Assembly (NCBI RefSeq): GCF_018919065.1
Contig: NZ_JAHLQG010000011.1
Location: forward strand, 1 to 64,000
DNA length: 64,000 bases
Direction: 5' to 3'
Source: Blautia sp. MSJ-9
GTDB lineage: Bacteria; Bacillota; Clostridia; Lachnospirales; Lachnospiraceae
Shown here piece by piece: positions 23,647 to 32,475 of the stretch (the stretch's first letter is position 1; the number at the start of each line of letters is the position of its first letter). The notes below the pieces were generated by a model. The model ran no database searches and had not been told where the DNA came from. It was given only the letters and a program-made list of their open reading frames with translations. A program made the position numbers and the translations under genes.

Positions 23647-26268
23647 CTAACTCCTATACATATTGAAAATTCTCTTCGCGGTATACCCTGGAACCTGTGC
23701 TTTCCAGTTTCCTACCTGACTGTTCAATACTTTCTCTGTATATTTCAGTGAATTAGAACCATCCATATTGGCAAAAACATTAAATGCTGTTTTCTTTTTG
23801 CCATTTGCATCCTTCAATCCCATCGCTAGTCCCTGCGCAACCTCATGAGCTTCGTCTTTGTAGCTTCTTATAATAAACGCATCAATCATTGGATTGCATG
23901 CTGCCTTGTAATATGCCAGTGCCAGTGCTGCCGCCTGGTTTGCCTGTCCTCCGGATGCAGAAGAGAATCCCTGTTCAGAAAGAATAATCCTTGTATTTGA
24001 TCCATATTTACTTTTTACATAGTTTGTCAATGTCTCAATATTTCGCATTGTAATAAATGTTGTTGAATTTGCATCACTGGTAAACATAGATGCATTTGCT
24101 CCTGACCAGAACTGAGAGTCTGAAAGCGGCTGATTATAGGCATGATATGCAAGATTCCAGTTAACACCTTTCTGCATACTGGAAATCTTAGATGCAAAAC
24201 TGTCTAACGTTGATTTTGCACTGTAGCAGACTGTAAATGCATTTTTCTGGTTCCAGCAGTTATCCAGGCAAATAAATACTTTGGAACTTGCCCGGCTGCT
24301 GCGTACTGCATTGTACAGACAGCGGAATGCTTCACTGTACATGGAAATAAATTTGGAGAAACTGACGTTTCCTACGTAATAATATCCACTCATAGTATTT
24401 ACTTCATTTCCAAGAATCCAGTTACTGATATAGCAATTATTGCTTCCAAACTTCTCTCCCAGATATGCAAATATTGCCTCCATAGTCTGTCTCGTTGTAC
24501 TGTTATCTGTATTCCATCCATAGTAAGCAGTTTCCGCATATGGACTGTTTCCCGTGGTAAAACTCTGGGTACTTGCATTCTTATCAATACTTATCTGTGC
24601 AGTCACCTGAATTCCTTTTGCATTGCACTGCTGAACCAGATTCATATATCCATATAAACCATTAAAATGATACGTCTTTCCATTATACTTATACGTTTCC
24701 ACCCCACTGTCTTTTCTCATTAGATCTGAAATATATAAGTTGAAAAATATAGTCTTGGATTTTGTATCGGTTACTTCACTGAAAGTCGTGGACTGTATCC
24801 CTTTTTTCGTTTTTGGTACAAAATATGTTGCTGTATTTGAACTGAGTTTTTCCGGATTGCTGACATAACTTTTCGAACTGATCACTGTATATATAGTCTT
24901 GGATTTCTTTACTCCTACTGCGAATTTTCCCTGTGCATATTCCGGATGTCCAGAAATATCCAGTTTAAATGTAATTTTTCCATTTGCTGTTTCTGGCTTA
25001 TTTACCTTCGCTGCTGCTTTCTTTACCTTGCCTGTATTAGAATCTACATACACCAGATAATAATAACTGTCTGTACTTTTTACGTAATTGGAGACAGTTG
25101 CAGAGGCTGTGATGGTCTTTGCTTTTGTTCCTTTTATAGAGGTCAATGTAGCCGCTTTTGCCGATGGACTGATTTCCTTTGTCCACTTTGCATATAAAGT
25201 AAGTTCACCTTCCGTCCCCTTCTCGATCACGCTTATCTTCTTTTTGTACTTGCTGTCTGTATACCATCCTACAAAATGATATCCGGAACGTGTTGGATTT
25301 TTTAATTTAATCTCATCTTCTACTGTGTAGGTCTTCGGATTGGATGAATTATTTTTTCCCTTATTAAGTTTGTATGTAATCTTATACGCAGAAGCTTTTT
25401 CCCAGATAGCGTATAAGGTTACTGTATCTTTATTCTCTGTAGTTGATACTTCAGATGATGTACCTGCTGGTTCTTCTGTATCGGATGGTTCTTCTGAAAC
25501 AATTGGCTGTTGTGTATCTACCGCCTGTTGTGTATCCGCAATCTGTTTTGCATTAGTTGCAATTTCTGCATCATCTGTGCTTTCTGTCGCAACTACGTTT
25601 GCTACATCCAATATTTCTTCTGTATTTTCAGATTGCTGTACTGCAGTATTCGCTGTTCCATTTTCATTTACTATTGTGTTTATACCTGACAGTTGAGAAG
25701 TCTCCATATTTCCTTCTGTTGCTGCAGTCTGAACGGTATTCTGCTCATTTTCTCCCTGTGTCTGCACTTCTGAATTGACTGATATCAGTAAGTTTCTGAT
25801 CGAGTCTCCTGGTTTGTACGCATTACCAGTACCATCTTCTTTTGTATTCCATTCTTTAAATGTATAACCAGCTTTTCCATTTAATGCTGCCGGTGCTTTC
25901 GCAGTCTCAATGTCTGCATATGGGATCACATATGACTTTTGCAGTTTTCCCTCACTATAGAGCTGTATGATATATCCTTCTGCTGCCTGAGCTGTATCCG
26001 CGTCCCCTGGCTCTGGCTGTTTAGGATGATCCATATCATCTGAAGATGTTTCCGCCTCATTATCAGGCTCCGATTCTCCTGTCCCAAATACCTCTTTATC
26101 GTCTTTCTCAGTTGGCAGTTCCTCTTCTGCCTCGTCTTCAAATTCTTCGTGTACAATTATATTTCCGTCGGCAGAAAATTCCGCTGCCCATAATGTCTGT
26201 GGTATACAGGAGGACGCGAGCATAGATACTGCCAGTCCTATTGCCATGAACTTCTTCCATTTATTCAT
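23647..26268 (-). CDS. Large secreted protein with InlB-type repeats and a DUF5722-like glycosidase-fold domain
   Basis: 873 residues. A signal peptide is followed by a very acidic Glu/Asp/Ala linker, two Listeria-Bacteroides-type (InlB) repeats (GYTFKEWNTKEDGTG; SGYHFVGWYTDSKYKKK ... LTLYAKWT), then from ~residue 440 a region I assign to DUF5722. This family resembles TIM-barrel glycoside hydrolases: 'NWILGNEVN' (acid/base Glu candidate) and 'RIILSEQGFSS' (nucleophile Glu candidate) sit where clan GH-A enzymes have theirs. It probably cleaves or binds an extracellular glycan. The assignment rests on memory of the family; the substrate is unknown. Confidence 0.65.
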   Translation of the reverse strand: MNKWKKFMAIGLAVSMLASSCIPQTLWAAEFSADGNIIVHEEFEDEAEEELPTEKDDKEVFGTGESEPDNEAETSSDDMDHPKQPEPGDADTAQAAEGYIIQLYSEGKLQKSYVIPYADIETAKAPAALNGKAGYTFKEWNTKEDGTGNAYKPGDSIRNLLISVNSEVQTQGENEQNTVQTAATEGNMETSQLSGINTIVNENGTANTAVQQSENTEEILDVANVVATESTDDAEIATNAKQIADTQQAVDTQQPIVSEEPSDTEEPAGTSSEVSTTENKDTVTLYAIWEKASAYKITYKLNKGKNNSSNPKTYTVEDEIKLKNPTRSGYHFVGWYTDSKYKKKISVIEKGTEGELTLYAKWTKEISPSAKAATLTSIKGTKAKTITASATVSNYVKSTDSYYYLVYVDSNTGKVKKAAAKVNKPETANGKITFKLDISGHPEYAQGKFAVGVKKSKTIYTVISSKSYVSNPEKLSSNTATYFVPKTKKGIQSTTFSEVTDTKSKTIFFNLYISDLMRKDSGVETYKYNGKTYHFNGLYGYMNLVQQCNAKGIQVTAQISIDKNASTQSFTTGNSPYAETAYYGWNTDNSTTRQTMEAIFAYLGEKFGSNNCYISNWILGNEVNTMSGYYYVGNVSFSKFISMYSEAFRCLYNAVRSSRASSKVFICLDNCWNQKNAFTVCYSAKSTLDSFASKISSMQKGVNWNLAYHAYNQPLSDSQFWSGANASMFTSDANSTTFITMRNIETLTNYVKSKYGSNTRIILSEQGFSSASGGQANQAAALALAYYKAACNPMIDAFIIRSYKDEAHEVAQGLAMGLKDANGKKKTAFNVFANMDGSNSLKYTEKVLNSQVGNWKAQVPGYTAKRIFNMYRS

Positions 26269-26459
26269 ATTCTTCTCCTTCTCTTATTTCATACCTGTCT
26301 GCACTTTTCAGTAACTGTTTCGTAATTGTCCAGTAGCTTCAAGGTTAATTTATCTTTGGTGGAAAAATTTTGACTGAAACCTCTCAAACCAGAGTCCTGC
26401 TGAACAACTACAATGTCTCTATTTAGTATAGCATCTGCAAAATCCTCCGACAACAAAAA

Positions 26460-26499
26460 AGACCGTTAAATCAACTCTTTCCTGCTGATCTAACGGTCT
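26460..26499 (-). terminator. Terminator of lepB
   Basis: 9-bp stem AGACCGTTA / TAACGGTCT, followed on the minus strand by TTTTTTGTTG. Confidence 0.8.
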
Positions 26500-26512
26500 C
26501 TCATGTACTTTT

Positions 26513-27082
26513 TTATTTCACAGTTCCAATCTTATTTAATGGCCAGTAACGAACTGCCACCTGTGCCTCAATTGCATCTTTTTCTACAAAGGTATTCTGC
26601 CAATAACGGGAATCCATACTGTGGTTTCTGTTATCTCCTAACATGAAATAGCATCCCTCAGGAACCGTATATGGTCCAAAACTTCCCTCCGGTGTTTCCG
26701 GGCAAAAGCTGTCATCTAATGGTTCTTCAGAATCATTGATATATACTTTTCCATCCACAATATTTACGGTTTCTCCAGGCAGGCCGATTACTCTTTTTAC
26801 AAAAAGCTGAGATGGGTCATCCGGATATTTGAATATTACGATATCAAATCTCTCTGGATCATCTTTTATATATGCCAGACGATTTCCAAATACTCTGTCG
26901 CCTGTCATAATCGTCTCTTCCATAGATCCTGATGGTACTCTCGCATTAATATATACGAAGTGTCCAAGCAGAAATGCTATGACGAAAACAGCAATAATGA
27001 TCTTTGCATAGTCCCATACTTCTTTCCAGACTGACTGGCTTTTACTTTGCTGTTCTGTCTGGTTTTTTTCCTCATTTTCCAT
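26513..27082 (-). CDS. lepB: Signal peptidase I
   Basis: 189 residues from ATG 27082 (GGAGG upstream). One N-terminal transmembrane segment (IIIAVFVIAFLLGHFVYI) is followed by the catalytic Ser in 'PSGSMEETI', the catalytic Lys in 'FVKRVIGLPGETV' and the late box 'GDNRNHSMDSRYW'. It cleaves signal peptides of Sec substrates outside the membrane, as would be needed for the many secreted proteins nearby. Its size is normal for Gram-positive SipS-type enzymes. Confidence 0.92.
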   Translation of the reverse strand: MENEEKNQTEQQSKSQSVWKEVWDYAKIIIAVFVIAFLLGHFVYINARVPSGSMEETIMTGDRVFGNRLAYIKDDPERFDIVIFKYPDDPSQLFVKRVIGLPGETVNIVDGKVYINDSEEPLDDSFCPETPEGSFGPYTVPEGCYFMLGDNRNHSMDSRYWQNTFVEKDAIEAQVAVRYWPLNKIGTVK

Positions 27083-27243
27083 CTTCTGTCGTACCTCCAA
27101 TTTGTGCCAATACATCTTTGCAGATAAGTATATCATGTATCTTTCAGGATCATGTAATAACTGTTTTGCAAAGAATACGTTGAATATAGTTTATCACATC
27201 TGTGCTTGCTTCACCACTTAATTTTTTATAAAATCGTTGTGAA

Positions 27244-27259
27244 TGTTTCACGTGAAACA
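27244..27259. other. parS site (ParB-binding)
   Basis: Exact 16-bp palindrome TGTTTCACGTGAAACA, the consensus parS of Firmicutes (established knowledge). ParB is encoded at 55.5 kb in this window. Confidence 0.9.
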
Positions 27260-27398
27260 ATGTCTCTTTTATTACAAAAATATTATTCTGCTATTTCTAT
27301 AACCTTTTTTATACTATAGTTTTATCTTCAGTATCATATATTGCTTTTCACTTCATCTTTTTTATAGAATACTTTATCTTATAAAAGAAAAAGCGTTA

Positions 27399-27414
27399 TG
27401 TTTCACGTGAAACA
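27399..27414. other. parS site (ParB-binding)
   Basis: Exact TGTTTCACGTGAAACA. Confidence 0.9.
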
Positions 27415-27447
27415 TATACGCTTTTTTCTACTCTAACAAGTAAAATC

Positions 27448-29010
27448 TTAGATTTCCTGCTGATAATACTCCAGAAAATCTCTGATCTTTCCGGCTGCTT
27501 CTTTCAGTACTTCTATTCTAGGTAAATAAACTACTCTGAAGTGATCTGGCTGATGCCAGTTAAATCCACCGCCATGTACCAGCAAAATCTTCTTTTCTTT
27601 TAACAAATCCAATGCAAATTTCTCATCATTTACAATATTAAATTTCTTTGTATCAATCTTAGGAAACATATAGAATGCTGCTTTCGGTTTCACAGCAGTA
27701 ATTCCCGGAATATCTGTCAATGCATTATAAATAAACTCTCTCTGCTCATAAATACGTCCACCAGGAACAATATAACTCTCCACACTCTGATGTCCACCCA
27801 ATGCAGTCTGAACAATTGACTGTGCCGGTACATTAGAACAAAGTCTCATATTGGAAAGCATCTTAATTCCTTCGATATAGTCTCTGGCAATTGCTTTATT
27901 ACCGCTCAGGATCATCCATCCAATTCTGAATCCTGCGATCATATGTGATTTTGACAGACCACTAAATGTTACACAGAATAAATCAGGAGCCATAGAAGCA
28001 ATAGAAATATGTTCTTCACCATCCATTACCAGACGATCATAGATCTCATCAGAGAAAATGATCAGATGATGTTCTCTGGCAATATCTACTATTTGCTGTA
28101 ATACTTCTTTCGGATACAGCGCACCAGTCGGGTTATTCGGATTTATAATAACGATTGCTTTTGTTCTGCTGTTAATTTTTCTTCGTATATCATCCATATC
28201 TGGATACCACTCTGCCTGTTCATCACAGATATAATGTACTGCTTTACCTCCGGCAAGAGTTGCACATGCTGTCCATAATGGGTAATCCGGGGATGGAATT
28301 AAAATTTCATCTCCATTATCTAATAAAGCTGACATACTAAGGTTGATCAGCTCGCTGACACCATTTCCTGTATAAATATCCTCAATAGATACATTAGGAA
28401 GTTTTTTCAGCTGCGCATACTGCATAATTGCCTTTCTGGCAGAGAATAAACCTTTTGCAGGGGAATATCCCTCACATTCTGTCAGCTGCTGTCTCATATC
28501 ATAGATTACTTCATCCGGTGTTCTGAATCCAAACGGTGCCGGGTTTCCGATATTCAGCTTCAGAACCTGAGTTCCTGCATCCTCCATACGTGCAGCTTCC
28601 TCAACAACAGGTCCTCTTACATCATATAACACATTATCCAGCTTTGATGACTTTTTAAATTCGCGAACCTGTGCTTCTTCTACTGTATTATTCTCGTTTT
28701 CTTTCATATTATTATTGTAATTATAATCAAATTTCATATTTTCCATCTGAACTCTTGCCTCATTTGTGTCTTTCTTTAGTGGTTCTACTGCTGTATCATT
28801 TCCTTTTAACCAATCCGCTTCTACCTCTAATGTATTCGCAAGGAAATGGAGGATTTCAGATCTGGGAGTTGTTTTGCCGCTCAGATACTGACTCACATGG
28901 CTCTTTCCAAGTTTTACTCCCTGCTCTGCCGCCTTCTTTACAAGGTCAATCTGCTTCATATTCTTCTGTTCCATCGCTATTTTTAATCGTTCAGCAAATA
29001 TATTATTCAT
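27448..29010 (-). CDS. Aminotransferase (AlaA-like, class I/II) with an N-terminal XRE helix-turn-helix
   Basis: 520 residues. Residues ~8-66 are a Cro/CI-type HTH (MKQIDLVKKAAEQ ... GKSHVSQYLSGKTTPR ... LANTLEVEADWL). An Asn-rich linker follows, then from ~115 a fold-type I aminotransferase of the AlaA/aspartate group: 'NIGNPAPFGF', 'NPNNPTGALY', the Schiff-base Lys in 'FSGLSKSHMIAGFRIGWM', and Arg in 'FRVVYLP'. E. coli AlaA is ~405 residues, so the extra length is the HTH. This is not a MocR protein, which has a GntR-type domain. It may be a transaminase that also regulates, or a PLP/substrate-sensing repressor. An unusual array of TTGAAC/GTTCAA hexamers lies upstream. Confidence 0.85.
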   Translation of the reverse strand: MNNIFAERLKIAMEQKNMKQIDLVKKAAEQGVKLGKSHVSQYLSGKTTPRSEILHFLANTLEVEADWLKGNDTAVEPLKKDTNEARVQMENMKFDYNYNNNMKENENNTVEEAQVREFKKSSKLDNVLYDVRGPVVEEAARMEDAGTQVLKLNIGNPAPFGFRTPDEVIYDMRQQLTECEGYSPAKGLFSARKAIMQYAQLKKLPNVSIEDIYTGNGVSELINLSMSALLDNGDEILIPSPDYPLWTACATLAGGKAVHYICDEQAEWYPDMDDIRRKINSRTKAIVIINPNNPTGALYPKEVLQQIVDIAREHHLIIFSDEIYDRLVMDGEEHISIASMAPDLFCVTFSGLSKSHMIAGFRIGWMILSGNKAIARDYIEGIKMLSNMRLCSNVPAQSIVQTALGGHQSVESYIVPGGRIYEQREFIYNALTDIPGITAVKPKAAFYMFPKIDTKKFNIVNDEKFALDLLKEKKILLVHGGGFNWHQPDHFRVVYLPRIEVLKEAAGKIRDFLEYYQQEI

Positions 29011-29275
29011 AAATACAATCTCCGTTCTTTGTAAGAAACAAATTAACCCGTTCTAATTAATGGAATGTTGGTATACTTCCTAACTCTTTTACATATATTA
29101 TTATAGAAAGAACAGGTATGTTATATCGTTTATACGGGAATGAAAATACATACAAACATTAATCAAGTTCAAATATATTTCTTCTGGTCTTATATGTAAA
29201 CATATGTTCTGTTCATTTTTAAAACCCGCATTTTATCAGCTTTTTCAAGTTTTTTTCTTTGCTATTATACTATAA

Positions 29276-29498
29276 TTGAACTGATAATTCAACGGTAAAT
29301 TTCATTATTTTCAATTTTATTAACAAAGTTCAACATTCAGTTCAGTTCGTGGTTCATTTTTATTTTGAACTATATTGAACTTATTAATCATTTTGTTATT
29401 TCGGTTCAATTAGTTTAATTTATTATTTTGAACTGTTTATTGAACCAATATTAAACTTTCTTCATTTTGGTTCAATATTAGTTCACTTTTATGTTCAA
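29276..29498. repeat. Array of GTTCAA/TTGAAC hexamers
   Basis: Nine exact copies (start 29276, 29328, 29365, 29375, 29404, 29428, 29440, 29470, 29493) in both orientations, with near-copies GTTCAG, GTTCAT and GTTCAC between. Further copies are at 29167 and 29568. Single palindromic half-sites at this density in AT-rich DNA look like a regulator-binding array. It is 270-560 bp upstream of the XRE-aminotransferase gene. Confidence 0.5.
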
Positions 29499-29728
29499 TA
29501 TCTTTAAAAAATCCTTTATTTACGCGGTTTTTGTATCATTTCATATATCCCATTTGTTTTATTTTAAGTTCAAAATAGCATATATTTTATTACTATTTTG
29601 GACCAGGAAGATAAAATTATCCTCTTTCATGCCTACTCATGGCAAAATAACCATTTCTATGCCGAATCTCTTGCTCCGCATTGCCTCTATAATCAATCTC
29701 AAACTATATACGAAACCCTAAATAAGAT

Positions 29729-29903
29729 TAGAGCGTGTTTGAAAAGGGCTTTCTGCAGGATGTGCGTCACAATTTGTGGGAGGTTTCGTTCGGATGAGGG
29801 CGTCGCAGCGGGCTACCACCGGACCACGACAACCGAATTCGGGCAAAATATACCGCAAAGTGGGGCGTACAGATTGCGGGAATGATTTTTCAAACACGCT
29901 CTA
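29729..29903. mobile_element. MITE-like element with terminal inverted repeats
   Basis: A 175-bp segment bounded by 17-bp perfect inverted repeats (TAGAGCGTGTTTGAAAA and its complement). The inside is clearly more GC-rich than its surroundings and holds no gene. The outermost TA on each side could be a duplicated TA target as made by IS630/Tc1-mariner transposases, so I infer a non-autonomous MITE. No transposase is in the window. Confidence 0.6.
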
Positions 29904-30262
29904 GTCCAATAAATCCTGGCTGTTAATCTACATAGCATTTATTAATATCTGATAAAATACAGTCAGCTGATTTATCACACTTACATCTACGTCTTATTAT
30001 ATGTAGACAAAAGTTCATATATATCAACACTACAATGTATTATAAAATTCTATTTTTGTTTTCTAAAAACAGATTCCAGGTGGTATTCTTCTTCAAACAC
30101 TGTATTGAGTATTTTATAAAATCGAAGTTTTGTTACATCTTTTTGTCCTATAACAAATATTCCATTGTATATCGTACATTCCTTCTATTAGACAATTCTG
30201 AAGAACTTTTTTGCTCTTATAACATAAGAATATTAACATTTTATTTGCTATAACATAAAAAA

Positions 30263-30307
30263 ATACATATAGAAATTCTGCAAACCTGTCAGAAATTCCA
30301 TATGTAT
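30263..30307 (-). terminator. Orphan terminator-like hairpin
   Basis: Long stem (ATACATATAGAAATTCTG with CAGAAATTCCATATGTAT), followed on the minus strand by TTTTTTTATG. No protein gene lies upstream of it after the leuC terminator, so it may end a small RNA. Confidence 0.45.
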
Positions 30308-30417
30308 CTTTTCTTCCCCTATTTATCATCAAATACACCCTTTCTTTACTGTATTATCCAGTCAGATACTCTATTATGCGATATGAAATACGTCTCCGTA
30401 TCATTTTATAACATAAA

Positions 30418-30463
30418 ATAAGCCCACTGCTTACTCTTTTTATAAATAATACAGTGGACTTAT
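30418..30463 (-). terminator. Terminator of leuC
   Basis: Stem AAGCCCACTG / CAGTGGACTT with one mismatch, followed on the minus strand by TTATTTTATG. Confidence 0.6.
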
Positions 30464-30527
30464 CTGTTAGTTTCTTGTTTTATTGCTTATTAGTACGATT
30501 TATGTCACATTAAATTTATTGTCCAAT

Positions 30528-31775
30528 TTATTTCTCTGGACTTACGATTTTACCAGCTACTGCACATGCAGCTGCTGTTTTCGGAGATGCAAGGTAGATT
30601 TCTACCTTGGAAGTTCCCATGCGGCCAAGGAAGTTTCTATTATTTGTAGCTACTACACGTTCACCGTCTGTAAGAATTCCGCCTGCACGTCCACAGCATA
30701 ATCCACATCCAGGATGTGTGATCATGGCTCCTGCCTCTGCTAAAGTGTCCAGGATTCCCAGTTCGATTGCCTGACGATATATTTTACGGCTTGCAGGGGT
30801 TACGATTAATTTCACGTAATCTGCTACCTTTTTGCCTTTTAAGACCTCTGCAGCGGCTTTCAGGTCCTCCAGACGACCATTTGTACAAGATCCGATGAAT
30901 ACCTGATCGATTTCTGTTCCTTCGAGTTCGCTTACATTTCTGATCTTATCTACCTGAGACGGGCATGCCATAACCGGTACGAAGTCTTCTGCGCGATATG
31001 TAATAGTCTTCATATATGTTGCATCCTCATCGCCTACAAGGCTCTTCTGGAAGTCATTTAACTCGATTTCGCAGTATTCTGCGGTCTTTTCATCCGGTGT
31101 GAATAATGCACATTTCGCACCGGCCTCGATTGCCATGTTTGCCATGGTCATACGGCTTGCTACCGTCATATTCTTTATTGTGCTGCCTGTGAATTCAAGT
31201 GCTCTGTATGTAGCTCCATCAGCGCCCAGATCACCGATCAGACGCAGGATAATGTCTTTGGACATAACGTTTTCCGGAAGTTCTCCCTCGATCACGACTT
31301 TAATTGTCTCCGGAACTTTGATCCACATCGTTCCTGTTCCCAGGATACTTGCCATTTCTGTATATCCGATACCAGAAGAGAATGCACCTACACATCCGTA
31401 AGTAGTTGTATGGCTGTCTGTACCGAATACAATATTGCCTGGTTTCACGTAGCCCGCTTCAGTCATTAACTGATGGCAGATTCCGTCACTTCTGTGGACG
31501 TTTTTCATGCCGTATTTCTTTGCAAAAGCATCTCCTGTATGGAAATGTCTGGTATCATCTAACTGACTTGCAGGAACCAGATGATCGTAGATCAAAACTA
31601 CTTTATCCGGGTCCCAGAGCTTCGTAAAGCCCATTTCCTCGAACTTTTCTGCTACGAACGGGATAAATATATCATGGATCATAACTCTGTCTACATTGAC
31701 CGTTACGATGTCTCCTGGCTTTACTGTTTTTCCAACATTGTTTCTAATGATTTTCTCAATAACTGTCTCGCCCAT
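30528..31775 (-). CDS. leuC: 3-Isopropylmalate dehydratase large subunit (LeuC, short type)
   Basis: 415 residues from ATG 31775 (AAAGGAG at normal distance; an ATG six codons earlier lacks one). Aconitase-superfamily motifs: 'GTDSHTTTYGCVGAF', 'IGSCTNGRLEDL' (first Fe-S Cys) and 'HPGCGLCCGRAGG' (the other two). About 415 residues is the archaeal/clostridial type that works with a separate small subunit. It isomerises 2- to 3-isopropylmalate in leucine synthesis. It follows the leuD-like gene after 17 bp. A second pair of the same family lies just upstream, so which of the two is the leucine enzyme is not certain. Confidence 0.8.
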   Translation of the reverse strand: MGETVIEKIIRNNVGKTVKPGDIVTVNVDRVMIHDIFIPFVAEKFEEMGFTKLWDPDKVVLIYDHLVPASQLDDTRHFHTGDAFAKKYGMKNVHRSDGICHQLMTEAGYVKPGNIVFGTDSHTTTYGCVGAFSSGIGYTEMASILGTGTMWIKVPETIKVVIEGELPENVMSKDIILRLIGDLGADGATYRALEFTGSTIKNMTVASRMTMANMAIEAGAKCALFTPDEKTAEYCEIELNDFQKSLVGDEDATYMKTITYRAEDFVPVMACPSQVDKIRNVSELEGTEIDQVFIGSCTNGRLEDLKAAAEVLKGKKVADYVKLIVTPASRKIYRQAIELGILDTLAEAGAMITHPGCGLCCGRAGGILTDGERVVATNNRNFLGRMGTSKVEIYLASPKTAAACAVAGKIVSPEK

Positions 31776-31792
31776 TTGCTTCTCCTTTCCCA

Positions 31793-32284
31793 TTAATCCA
31801 GACCGTTTAATTTACGCATGGCTTTTACAAGTCCGCCTGCCTGGATAATACTCATCAGATTCTCCGGCAGAGAAGCGATCGGGTACTGTTTTCCATTGTA
31901 ATCTACATGTTCGTTCATCACTACGGTTATTTCGTCGCCCTCTTTGATGTCATCATGGAGATTTGGCTGTTCGATCAGGAGAAGTCCGTTGTTAATAGAG
32001 TTTCTGAAGAAAATTCTTGCAAAAGATTTGGCAATTACACACTGGATTCCCAGTGCTTTGATGATTTCCGGTGCCTGTTCTCTGGAAGATCCGCATCCGA
32101 AGTTCTTTCCTGCAACAATAATGTCACCTGGCTGAATCTGTCCTGCCAGTTCCGGGCGCAGCGGACAAAAGCCATACTGTTTCATATCGTCGATTGTTTT
32201 CAGTGCGAGGTATTCTGTCGGGATAATGATATCTGTATCGATATCATCGCCAAGTACCCACACTTTTCCTGTGAATTTTTCCAT
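31793..32284 (-). CDS. leuD: 3-Isopropylmalate dehydratase small subunit (LeuD)
   Basis: 163 residues with 'DDIDTDIIIPTEYLALK', 'GKNFGCGSSREQAPEIIKAL' and 'AKSFARIFFRNSINNGL', all standard for LeuD/aconitase swivel domains. The loop reads YLAL, hydrophobic where homoaconitase small subunits of methanogens carry Arg (YLRT; family knowledge), which favours an isopropylmalate-type substrate. It sits directly before leuC. Confidence 0.8.
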   Translation of the reverse strand: MEKFTGKVWVLGDDIDTDIIIPTEYLALKTIDDMKQYGFCPLRPELAGQIQPGDIIVAGKNFGCGSSREQAPEIIKALGIQCVIAKSFARIFFRNSINNGLLLIEQPNLHDDIKEGDEITVVMNEHVDYNGKQYPIASLPENLMSIIQAGGLVKAMRKLNGLD

Positions 32285-32386
32285 AATTTTACCTCTTTAT
32301 ATCTACGTCTGCATATGTATTGAGCTTACATTCCAAATGTAAACGAAATATATGCAGAATCTATAGTTTCTCAACAAAATGTTTCA

Positions 32387-32402
32387 TGTTTCACGTGAAA
32401 CA
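32387..32402. other. parS site (ParB-binding)
   Basis: Exact TGTTTCACGTGAAACA. A further half-site (CACGTGAAACC, 32412-32427 frame) lies 10 bp away. Confidence 0.9.
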
Positions 32403-32475
32403 GCTGTGTTTAACATCACGTGAAACCAGGAGCACTGCTTCCCACATCTCGGTTTCACTATCTTATTTATGTAAT

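Larger units (their letters stand above)
27083..27447. other. Non-coding region with two parS sites
   Basis: 365 bp between lepB and the XRE-aminotransferase gene. It holds the lepB leader and two exact parS copies, separated by 139 bp. The rest is AT-rich with no gene or other hairpin that I can name. Confidence 0.6.
29011..30527. other. Long non-coding region (1.5 kb)
   Basis: No supported gene. It contains the GTTCAA/TTGAAC array (29276-29498 and outliers), a MITE-like element (29729-29903), an orphan intrinsic-type hairpin (30263-30307) and the leuC terminator (30418-30463). Small ORFs here start without ribosome sites or cross the repeats and are not convincing. Confidence 0.6.

Noticed and set aside
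29598-29885. 95-residue frame on the plus strand
   Set aside because: It runs into the MITE-like element and ends inside it; no ribosome site.
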